Shown: in pieces, positions 54,787 to 64,000 of the stretch | Position numbering within the stretch: the first letter of the stretch is position 1 | How the letters are laid out: each line of letters begins with the position of its first letter | NCBI RefSeq assembly: GCF_026151205.1 | Contig: NC_087073.1 | Coordinates: 2,190,501-2,254,500, forward strand | Length of the DNA stretch: 64,000 nucleotides | Direction of reading: 5' to 3' | Origin: Bolinopsis microptera | Lineage: Eukaryota; Ctenophora; Tentaculata; Lobata; Bolinopsidae | The notes under the pieces: model-generated | Told to the model about the DNA's origin: nothing | What the model saw: only the letters and a program-made list of their open reading frames with translations | Databases searched by the model: none | Made by a program: the position numbers and the translations under genes

Positions 54787-56899
54787 AATAGCTGACAGCA
54801 GCTACAATTGTACATTTGACTCAGTCTTTCTGTCTGATATTTACTTTGCTCCTAAACCTTCTTTTAGTTCTGAAAAAGCAAGATTTGCCATGATACAGCG
54901 ACTTTTTATGTCGTCATCGCTGCATAATTTAGACTTTAGAGCCAAGGTACTAAGGCAGATAGCCGATATTCAGGGCTCTTTCCCCCTAGACGATTTTGAA
55001 GCCCGCTGTTTGACAATATTTACACTGACAAAAATTGGTCGCCTCTTTTATCTTATTCTCTCACATTAAACAACATTAACCAGGTTTTTTTTCTAGAAAT
55101 GACTATAATGTGACTATTGGATAGAGTTTTCAAATGGCATTGTTTTCTACCCATCTGACCAATGTTGAGTTTCGCCAAGACTTGACGGGGCCATCACATC
55201 TTCTGACCACCCCAAAGTCTCACTCGTTGCGCCAGCACAGCAGAGAGTTCGTGAGGAGGGGCTTATATCCCTGATCAGCGGCTTATCCTTTTGTCCACCA
55301 CAACACTAACTCACACAGTAACTGATGACAATCCTCTCCAACTAATGCGCACTGAATTTATCCTCAGCGCTTCTGTTGACACAGCATGGCACCAGGTACT
55401 CTCCCTTATTTTTCCCTATTTTTCCCTATACTAATTTCTAGTACACTTTTACTACGCTGATCTGAGGGTTGTAAACTTTTCTGTTGTGATTTTCCTTATT
55501 ATATTGGTAACACGATTTTTCTCGCATGTATGTGTACAATCTTTTCTATCAATTTTGCTGAAATTTCTTCCTAATGGTAACCCTGATCTTTGTCGCATGT
55601 ATGTTTACTTTCCTAACCCAATTACCACACTCTCTGGTCCAGAGATCAAACCTCACCTTTTCAGTGTAACCTTGATAAAGTCCAATGCGTGACGAAAATT
55701 TGGTTTTACAGTTTACTTAGTTCCTTGTTTCACTTTGTTCGCAGTTTTATTTCGGGAGACGTGAAGTCTAAAATGAAAGCTAAATTCGCCTATTTATTTT
55801 GTTATATTACACAAGCTGAACTGGCTCGAGGGATACCCTTGATTTTTACACGTACCTCATCATTACATCATATCAAGTTTAAGTATGTTAGATTCGATTC
55901 TAATCGAAATAAAATGGTTAACATTTGCAAGATAGTAACATTTGTTTCACTTCAGGGACGGATCCGGGATCCAGTGATCCACTAACTTTGCCTATCAGAG
56001 ATCTAGACGGACCTGAAAATAGCACCTCCTATACTCTGGTTAGAATTATATTTAGATTAAAGATTCAATATTTAACTGACTTCTAATTTATTGTCGAGAA
56101 CCATGACCATTGCACTAGAATTGAAAACTTTAGAAGATGGAATAAAGTGTACCATCCCGAAGAATTAACACTATTATTGATTTCTCATACCAAAGTGCGA
56201 TAACGCGCGATTTGTGATTACACATTAGTAATACATATCGTTGTATCGTGTAACAGTATCGTTAGACTTGACTGAATCGTTGCAAATTCCGTAGTTCCCG
56301 CCTAAACAGTATCGAAAGATTGATCTAGAAGCTTTGACAGAGTTTTAGCTCTTTATGTCTGCAACATTGACTTTCTGATGAATAAAGGAAAAAATCGTAA
56401 GCCTTTTAAAATATCTAGCGCCAGCCGGCCGCGCGTTATTGACATTGTGTAGACCCTTTGAAATTTTTTAAAGCTTCTAAAAACGGGCATTTCTTAGGAT
56501 CGATGTCCTTAAAGTTAGTTGTTCAGATCATTCAGAGGTTATCGAATATCGTTTAAACTTTAGTTCAGTCTAAAAACGAAATCTGAAAGAAGGTAAATAT
56601 CTTAAACCTCAGCTGCTTTTCCTAATATGCGAGATGAGTCTGTCCGACCAAATTTTATTTGGTTAGCCGTCAGGGCAGAAACTCAGAATCTCAACGAATC
56701 TTTATTTAGTTGCTTATCTTAAAATCTGTTTCAGGTAGGTGATAAGGTGACGTTTGCAGAGCGGCGTCTATTGAATATCATACCTTTATGTTTGAAGCTG
56801 AGACCGGCGATATTACCAAGTAATACGGCAGATGAAGACACAAGTTTTAGTAAGGGAGGGCTCCCAGAAATCAATTCACGGACGCTAATGTTGCCTTGA
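54787..56899 (+). CDS. Unrecognised multi-exon gene, 3' part
   Basis: The last exon 56735-56899 (acceptor TTTCAG; starts VGDKVTFAERRLLNIIPL, ends NSRTLMLP then TGA) and the preceding exon 55956-56038 (TDPGSSDPLTLPIRDLDGPE) join in phase. Upstream open segments that look like coding exons are 54787-55067 (contains FAPKPSFSSEKARFAMIQRL) and about 55123-55395 (contains LTGPSHLLTTPKSHSLRQHS and LLSTTTLTHTVTDD, donor GTACTC). The latter needs a one-base shift in the GGGG at 55259-55262, and the exon linking it to 55956 is unsettled. The composition is protein-like, but no family was recognised. The 5' end was not found; a MITE sits just before the first segment. It could be a gene with a base error or a recent pseudogene. 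Confidence 0.45.
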
Positions 56900-57595
56900 A
56901 TTAGAGTATGATAACCGACAGAGTAAGTTTGTATTATATGATTAGTGTTTGTGGAGGTGAAGTTAAAAGTCGGAGGTTTTGTGATGTTTAAGTATGTTTT
57001 GATAAATGATTCAAATTTCTGATTGTCTCTAAATAGACTTAGTGAAGACAGATTCTAATAGAAATAAATAGTTGAATAACGTATCGACATAACTAGTAAC
57101 TACGTCATACTCATATCCTCAATAAATGTAATGGATTTGTAGTGTTGTAATTAGTTTAAAACTAAGTATAAGTGTGCAGATGATAATATAGCAATATAAT
57201 ATTGTGCCCAGACCCTCCCAGATCTGCCTTCAGCTCCCTGTCGTAGTCAGGGATTATAAGGAGCTCTATCTACTTATCCCTTTTCATTCCTGACCCTGAT
57301 TGTTGTACGTAGCTGTGACTTGTAATCTTTTCGATTCTCCCTGTTAAATTTCATTTGAACAGCTTCAGGTAGCATAACAACAATTCTTACATGTTTAAAT
57401 CTGGAAATATTCTTTGATCGTACACTTCTCTGCACTGTTTTACACCATACATAAAAAATCAAAAGTGGGGGGCCGGGGGGCGGGGGGGGGGGGCCTTAAT
57501 CGGGAAGAAACCTACATTTTAATATACTTTTAGGGATCGTTCAGACATTTTTGAACATGTGAAAGATATAGCTCAATATCTGTTGAATAGTGGAT
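56900..57595. other. 3' flank with a copy of the hairpin arm
   Basis: From about 57008 to 57110 the sequence resembles one arm and the loop of the hairpin at 41434-41620 (GATTCAAATTTCTGATTGTC, then ACGTATCGACAT). A G-rich run lies at 57467-57493. Otherwise nothing recognisable. Confidence 0.5.
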
Positions 57596-57883
57596 CAGGC
57601 ACGTAGCCAGGGGGGCTGCAGTGAGTACTTGATTTTTTTCAGTCCCAGTTTATTGCTGTCCAAAAAGCAAATTTCTTTAATGCCATATGTCGTCTAAAAC
57701 ACCCTATTTCTCAACATTTTTCCGGAGGCTGCGCCCCTAGCCCCCCGTCCGGGGCACCGCCCTTGGACCCCGCTGGTGGCTGCGCCCCCAGACCCCTGCC
57801 GGAGCTTGTTCGCTTCGCTCGTTGTGCAGCTGGATTGCTGCACGCCAAGGGCCCCCCAAAGAAAAATCCTGGCTACGTGCCTG
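57596..57883. mobile_element. hAT-type MITE, 288 bp
   Basis: 16-bp TIRs CAGGCACGTAGCCAGG at 57596-57611 and its complement at 57868-57883. A perfect 8-bp target duplication TAGTGGAT lies at 57588-57595 and 57884-57891. An 8-bp duplication and CAG-starting ends are characteristic of hAT elements. The interior is GC-rich with no transposase. Confidence 0.9.
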
Positions 57884-57891
57884 TAGTGGAT

Positions 57892-58312
57892 ACTAAGTAA
57901 AAAGGCTTCCATAAAAAAAATTGCACATATAATATCTCGGTTCGGGATACTAGCCAAAATGACTTCTTTAAAATTGAAATAACTCCAGTTTTTAATATTC
58001 AGTTTTTAACTTCAGTTTTCAATATTTTGTTGCATGAAATTCGGAATCGACTAAGAACTGCATTCCAAGCTTATTGTGGGCAGAAATTTTTGATTAAGGA
58101 CTCTAAAAAGATAGGGATATATTAAAGTATATCCCCGGCCCTATAGATCGGGGAAAAAACCTCCATATTAATATACATACTTCAATATGGTGATTTTTTA
58201 AATAAGTGTTTTACTCTTTTTCTGAACTCTAGAATGTGACTGAGGAGTGATTATATTTGTCCTAGTATACTAATTAGCTAATTAGTCGGATCCCAACCGT
58301 TCTAAAAGGCTA
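57892..58312. other. Spacer, no feature seen
   Basis: AT-rich; no coding frame, RNA gene or repeat could be supported. Confidence 0.4.
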
Positions 58313-59583
58313 TCTCGTTAGCTTTTCGTGTTAAAAGCGATTTCTCAACGGTTATCACCTCTCTAGATGATTCTTAAAACATTTGGACTTCATTGCATTT
58401 TTGAAATAAATGCAATGAGGGCGTTTTCGGCCACACCCCTTTTCAGGGTTTCGCGGTCAATCGAATTTTTGTATTTCAGCCCAGAAAGGTTTTAAAGACT
58501 ATTCCGATACACCAAAATGTGCCTAATAGCCACATTTATATACAATTTATGAAGCAACATATAATACCTTAAAATGCTTCGTTTCGGAAATATGGCCGAA
58601 AAACGGTTTTTGGCTTGAAGCAGTTCATATTTTCCGTGATTTTTGGCATTTTCGCCTAGGAAGGTCGCAGAGACTATTCTGATACACTAAAATGTACATA
58701 ATGGCCACATTTATATACAACTTATGAAGCAACATATACCCTAAAAGGCTTACTTTCGGAAATGTGGCTGAAAAACGAATTTTTGCCGAGCGAACAAGAC
58801 AGTATTCACAAATGGGCTATTGGACTGTTAACTAAAAAGGTCTTAAAGAAGATTCATGAGGAACATAGCGTTTGTCACAAGATGTAAGATGACTCACTTT
58901 GTGTCCAGAAACACCTACAAAAATTGGAGAATGATCTACTTTATTGGGCATCGCTCTTAATGCTTTAATGGGCCAGGACAGCAGCATATTTGTGTCTTAC
59001 GAAAGGGAAATTTTTCAAAATTACGGTTTCTTAAGGTCAAAGGATCGGCTGCTAACAGCAAATTGTTCGCAATTGCCGACTCATGTACATCATATACTCA
59101 AAAACGCTCACTTTAGGAGTCATTAGTAAATAACTACTACATGATTTGTGACAACCCCAACAATTTTTCCTTGGCACCAATTTAAATAAAATGTGTTTTT
59201 TTTAAGCATTACATTTCAGCCATGCAAAATTACAATGACATATTTTGATATACAAATTGATAAATGGTACTGCAATATAAGTTGCTTAATGTTTGGCCGG
59301 ATGACAACTAACGAGAAAAATAAACTTGATTAAACATAATAATTAATTCGGCTGAACCAACACATAGCTAGAGCCACCCCATATCCACATAATTAAAAAT
59401 TTCCTCCCAAACCCATTTTCAGACCCTTCTGTGGCCCGCTCGCTTCGCTCGCTGTGGCCCGCTCGCTTCGCTCGCAGCGGCTAAGTTACTTTCCCAACAG
59501 GGGCGTGCGCAGGATTTTTAGAAGGGGTGGGCGAGGAGTCGGTGCGAAGCGCCGGCTCCGAGGCTACTGCGGCAGGGGCTCGG

Positions 59584-59935
59584 GGGCGCAGCCCCCGGAA
59601 AATTTTAACTGGATTATATGCTAAACCAATAGGATATCAATACAGAAGGTTCAAAACAGTTGATTAGACACAAGTGGTTATAAGTAATATTTTAAGGGCG
59701 CAGGGGGCGCAGCCCCTGAAAATTTTTAACTGCATTATATGCTAAACCAATAGGATATCAATACAGAAGGTTCAAAACAGTTGATTAGACACTTGGTTAT
59801 TAGTAATATTTTAAGGGGGCAGGGGGCGCAGCATCCGGAAAATTTTTAACTGGATTATATGATAGACCAATAGGATATCAATAGAGAAGGTTCAAAGTAG
59901 TTGATTAGACACTCGGTAATATTTTGGATTCAAAA
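59584..59935. repeat. 121-bp tandem repeat, 3 copies
   Basis: Units begin GGCGCAGCCCCCGGAAAATT-like at 59584, 59706 and 59826 and include CCAATAGGATATCAATACAG. They lie in the unmatched insertion of the left palindrome arm, after GC-rich sequence (59430-59580) with GCTCGCTTCGCTCGC repeats. Confidence 0.9.
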
Positions 59936-62457
59936 CATTGGACAAATTAAAATTAAAGATGGCACGAATTTTAAGTCATTTAGAGAGGAAAAATGTCCTC
60001 TCGATACCCAATGATTGAACTGCTCTTTGCGGACTGCAATTGTCAGTCGCTAACCAAGAAATTTCCTCTCAGATGCCAAAAATTTCCTCATTCTTCCCAA
60101 ATTTCCTCCCAGATATCTGGTGGGTTTGCCAACTTTGTGGATATGGGAGAGCCACATTAACGTTGTTGACCAAAATTCAATTTCAAACTTTTTATTTATA
60201 TTCATGCCATGAAACCATGATATATGTACCAAGAATACCACACCTAAAATAAATCGGCACTGGATCCGGGCCAGATTGTTGCTTGACAGCTGACCAGTAC
60301 CCCACTTTAAGTGCCTCGACCAATATTGATCTGTAATCCCTGGATTGAGATCTGTTGGCCGCAGTTTAATTTAGTTAATTTCCTATAATACCGCAGTGGT
60401 TTGGTTCTCACTTCAGAATGACCCCATATTCTTTTTTTTGTCGCATAGATTTTCCCATTGTATGATAATGCGTGTCATTCCCTCGTTTTTTAATCAATAC
60501 AAGTGGTGACTGGCTAGTTCTTCTGTTATTACAGCTGCCTCGAGATCTTATCTGGGGCATGGGCACTAACTAAGAACATTAGAACTGTAATTCTAGAACC
60601 TCATATTAAGGTTACTTGGCAGAATAGCATTAGCAGGGTTCGAGATTTGACTGAGGGCATTCAGGTAACATACCAGGTTCATATCACCAGTTGAGGTGGA
60701 TCTTAATTTCGGCATGCAATGCCTTATAAGTTATAAGCTTATAGTAGGATCACGGGGTTTATATAATAGAAGGTCTCGAGATGCTGATTTAGCTATTTAG
60801 GTTTCACATGTGAAATTTTTCCAGCTTTGGGTAAAGTGCTAAAGTGGATTTTAGAGCGGGGAGGGGGTCTAAATGACCAAAATCTGAACGATCTCTTACT
60901 TACGGGGCACTAGTACTACGGGACAAGGGACGGATATCGGGCCTAGTAGCTGTTTTCTAATGAGAGGCTGGGGTATGGACCTAGATGGTCAACGTGAGGA
61001 TAGCATGAGGATTTAGGATGCTCTGCCTGCCTTTCGTGTGGTCTTGTAACCCCGAAAGCTGGTATATCTTATCTAAATTAACCTTGGTTAAATCCCGTGC
61101 TGTTTCGAATATATCATTAGATTTATAGGTCCAATATCAAGCAAAAAAGTCTGATTTCCGGTACTGATGTTACACTTACATGATCTCCGACGCAATGATC
61201 TCCGAAGTCCGATCTTAAAGTTGGATCTCAGAGCCAAAAAGAGGAACCTACGCCTTGGTTCCTCTCTTTGAGAGTCAAACAGGAAATTCGGTGTTATCAA
61301 CTCAAACTCGGATTCGTAGCACAATTGAAAAACCAAAGAATAAAAATCTGAATGAATTTCCCGAAATCCTAAAATTAATATCAGGTTGTATTCGATTCAG
61401 TGGCCCAAACTCCAGTTTGGGCTTACGAGACTTAAGTTCAAGTCGAGGAACACTTTGATTAAGCATGATCCTTGTCTAGTTGGAGTTTTCGCACATCATG
61501 CATCTACTAATCACTCCTAAACTGAGAGTTTTAGAGTCGAATCTCGAACCCTGCCATTCAGTCAAGTAATCTTAATCTGAAGTTCTAGAATTACAGTTCT
61601 AGTGTTCTAGTACTAATGCATTAGTGCCCTAGATAAGATCTCGAGGCAGCTGTAATAACAAAAGAGCTAGCTAGTAACCACTTGATTAAAAAACGAGGGA
61701 ATGACACACATTATCATACGATGGGAAAATCTATGCGAACCAAACCACTGCGGTATTACTATTTAAATGATAAATGAGCTAAATTAAACTGCAGCCAACA
61801 GATCTCAATCCAGGGATTACAGACCAATATTGGTCGAGGCAGTGAAGTCAATTATAATTATAAAGTGGGGTACTGGTCAGCGGTCAAGCAACAATATGGA
61901 ATGAATAAATTAAAAGTTGAATTTTGGTCATTACATTTTGGCTAAATTGGTGCCAATGAAAAATTGTTGGAGTTTTCACAAATCATGCAGTATAGTTAAA
62001 CTTATTTACTAATCACTCCTAAAGTGAACGTTTTTGAGTATATGATGTGCATGAGTCGGCAATTTCAAACAATTTGCTGTTAGCAACTGACCCTTTGACC
62101 TTTACTTTGACCTTTACTAAAGAAACCGTAATTTTGAAAAATTGCCCTTTCGTAAGACACAAATATGCTGCTGTCCTGGCCCATTAAGAGAGATGCCCAA
62201 TAAAGTAGATTATTCTCCAATTTTTTTAGGTGTTTCTGGACACAAAGTGAGTCATCTTACATCTTGTGACAAATGCTATGTTCCTCATAAGTCTTCTTTA
62301 AGACCTTTTTAGTTAACAGTCCAATAGCCCATTTGTGAATACTGTCTTGTTCGCTCGGCAAAAATTCGTTTTTCAGCCACATTTCCGAAAGTAAGCCTTT
62401 TAGGGTATAATATGTTGATTCATAATTTGTAGATAAATGTGGCCATTATGTACATTT

Positions 62458-62820
62458 TAGTATATCAGAATAGTCTCTACGACCTTCCTAGGCGGAATTG
62501 CCAAAAATCACGGAAATTATGAACTGCGTCAAGCCAAAAACCGTTTTTTCGGCCATAATTCCGAAACGAAGCATTTTAAGGTATATGTTGCTTCATAAGT
62601 TGTATATAAATGTGGCTATTAGGCACATTTTAGTGTATCAGAATAGTCTCTGCGACCTTCCTAGGCGAAAATGCCAAAAATCACGGAAATTATGAACTGC
62701 TTCAAGCCAAAAACCGTTTTTCGGCCATAATTCCGAAACGAAGCATTTTAAGGTATATGTTGCTTCATAAGTTGTATATAAATGTGGCTATTAGGCACAT
62801 TTTGGTGTACCAGAATAGTC
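62458..62820. repeat. About 172-bp direct repeat in the right palindrome arm
   Basis: Two near-identical units (CAGAATAGTCTCTRCGACCT at about 62465 and 62638), with the start of a third at about 62810. The left arm has a related but less regular set at 58490-58740. Confidence 0.85.
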
Positions 62821-63104
62821 TTTTAGACCTTCCTGAGCTGATATACAAAAATTCGAGTGACCGCGAAACCCTGAAAAAGGGTGTGGCCGAAAACGCCCTC
62901 ATTGCATTTATTTCAAAAATGCAATGAAGTCCAAATGTTTTAAGAATCATCTAGAGAGGTGATAACCGTTGAGAAATCGCTTTTAACACGAAAAGCTAAC
63001 GAGATTCCGTTTCGTCCCTGACTAAATATAGTAATCGGCTACAGACATATCTACGCCTATGTGGGGACGCACACAAAAATAATGGAAATAATTATCGGAC
63101 TTTA

Positions 63105-64000
63105 TTATTCACGGACCTTAATGCCACAGACATTATTTTCACGGACATAATTATTCACGCTGAGGTCTTCAGTGTGAAAGTAATGTCCGTGATAATAATG
63201 ACCGATAAGGTAGATAACATGCTTGTCCTTGCATGTTAGAGTTCCTTCTAGCACCAGTTCTATGTTGTTGACCATGATCTTTTGAGTCTTTGTCAAAGAG
63301 GTTAGAGGACGGGGCAAATTTTGCAGCTAGGTCCATTACACCTCTGTAATTGTCCTACATCAAGGGTTTTCAGTTGTCCCAGTTGTCGATTCTTTTTTAG
63401 TGTATTACCGATTGAAGGGTGTTTCCTAGTGGCAAATACTATCCGTACATCCCCACATAACATTAACCTAGTAGCTTAATGACCAGATTAAGTTCTTAAC
63501 CAACTTTTTAAGACTAATGTTATCAAGAGTGTTGTACGGAAAATACGAGGCTCTGTTGTGTCTTATCCTCAGTGTCTCTGGTTGGATTTCCTGGGTTCTC
63601 AATAGACCTCTGTATTGCTTTCGGCTCGATTTCTTCTAGTTTGTCACCGTTGTTGTTGTGTCCGCATCTGGCAAGATCCTCCTTTAGTTCGCCCAGGTCC
63701 CCCACACATGGTGGGGTTGGAAACTACATATGTATCTGATCTCAAGTAGTTCCTAGCATCTGTTTCCTTTCTAAATAGCTTGTACCAGATCTGATTTTCT
63801 GAGTCCAAGCTCAAGGTAAGGTCTAATAAGTTAACCTTGATTCTATATATGGTTCTGCCAGTTTGATTTAGCCAGTTTGTTCAACAATTCGACAAACATT
63901 GTAAATTGTCCCCATCCACACTCCAAATATGTCGTCGATGAATCTCTCCCAAAAGTTTATCAGGGTCGCACTCTTTATCTTTTTGCTAACCTTTTTGAAG
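63105..64000 (-). mobile_element. Degenerate Penelope-like element (RT and GIY-YIG remnants)
   Basis: Minus strand, from the window edge: INFWERFIDDIFGVW (RT motif with the catalytic Asp pair), then after a frameshift LLDLTLSLDSENQIWYKLFR and KETDARNYL (RT motifs D/E region), then GDLGELKEDLARCGH to TQQSLVFSVQHS (linker), and LTCKDKHVIYLI, the start of a GIY-YIG endonuclease domain. This order is that of Penelope-like elements. Several frames are broken. Sequence after the GIY-YIG start is replaced by an AT-rich inverted segment (63060-63215; GTGAATAATAAAGTCCGATA and TTATCGGTCATTATTATC). A relic. Confidence 0.7.

Larger units (their letters stand above)
58313..63004. repeat. Imperfect 4.7 kb palindrome (foldback-like)
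   Basis: The left end TCTCGTTAGCTTTTCGTGTT is the exact complement of the right end (62985-63004). Arms match over most of 58313-59240 and 60160-60700 against 61480-63004. The left arm carries an extra segment of about 0.9 kb (59240-60160) and the centre (about 60700-61480) is not mirrored. Divergence between the arms is modest, with small indels. No transposase, integrase or other protein was recognised. Candidates are a foldback element with long inverted ends or an inverted segmental duplication. Confidence 0.85.

Overview
This is nuclear DNA from an invertebrate animal. The evidence is long spliced genes with GT-AG introns, two metazoan gene families (a KDM5 histone demethylase and an ABCC/MRP transporter), several classes of animal transposable element, and large tandem arrays in introns and intergenic DNA. 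The sequence does not let me name the phylum. Nothing prokaryotic, no CRISPR array and no tRNA or rRNA gene was seen.

Layout. Positions 1-2.8 kb hold a broken CR1-like LINE on the minus strand, with an SGNH-esterase-like fragment beyond its 3' side. Positions 3.1-5.9 kb are a dispersed repeat interrupted by a 1.46 kb terminal-inverted-repeat transposon. At 6.0-7.2 kb lies a two-exon MEA1-like gene. From 7578 to 30511 runs a complete 26-exon KDM5 gene (1,325 codons, every splice phase closes). Its introns carry a 3.5 kb array of a 56-bp unit, a 1 kb GA tract, a 3.1 kb array of a 33-bp unit and, in intron 22, an antisense gene piece encoding RanBP2-type zinc fingers.

From 30.5 to 38.1 kb there is no confident gene. 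It holds a TIR element, an inverted and decayed copy of the 3' end of the ABC transporter, a second copy of the dispersed repeat and a 1.5 kb array of a 24-bp unit. From 38158 to 49463 runs a complete 27-exon ABCC4/MRP4-like transporter (1,324 codons), with TMD1-NBD1-TMD2-NBD2 and all NBD motifs present. A short unrecognised ORF converges on its 3' end; it is present twice, with the decayed transporter copy and with the real gene.

From 49.9 to 53.8 kb is a repeat-rich block: a palindrome, ~232-bp tandem repeats, an AlkB-like dioxygenase ORF that shares its 5' leader with the LINE at 2.75 kb, ~120-bp tandem repeats and a LINE ORF2 tail. A probable unrecognised gene (at least two good 3' exons) lies at 54.8-56.9 kb, beside a Harbinger-like MITE. 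A hAT MITE with a perfect 8-bp target duplication follows, then a 4.7 kb imperfect palindrome (58.3-63.0 kb) and a degenerate Penelope-like element at the right edge.

The two main genes have no evident shared function: KDM5 is a nuclear chromatin eraser and ABCC4-like is a plasma-membrane exporter. The most unusual parts are the AlkB ORF linked to a retroelement leader, the antisense zinc-finger gene inside KDM5, the inverted CRE-rich arms that contain the KDM5 stop codon, and the inverted transporter-end duplication with sharply stepped identity. All exon boundaries were read by eye from splice signals, phase and family similarity; no alignment was run.
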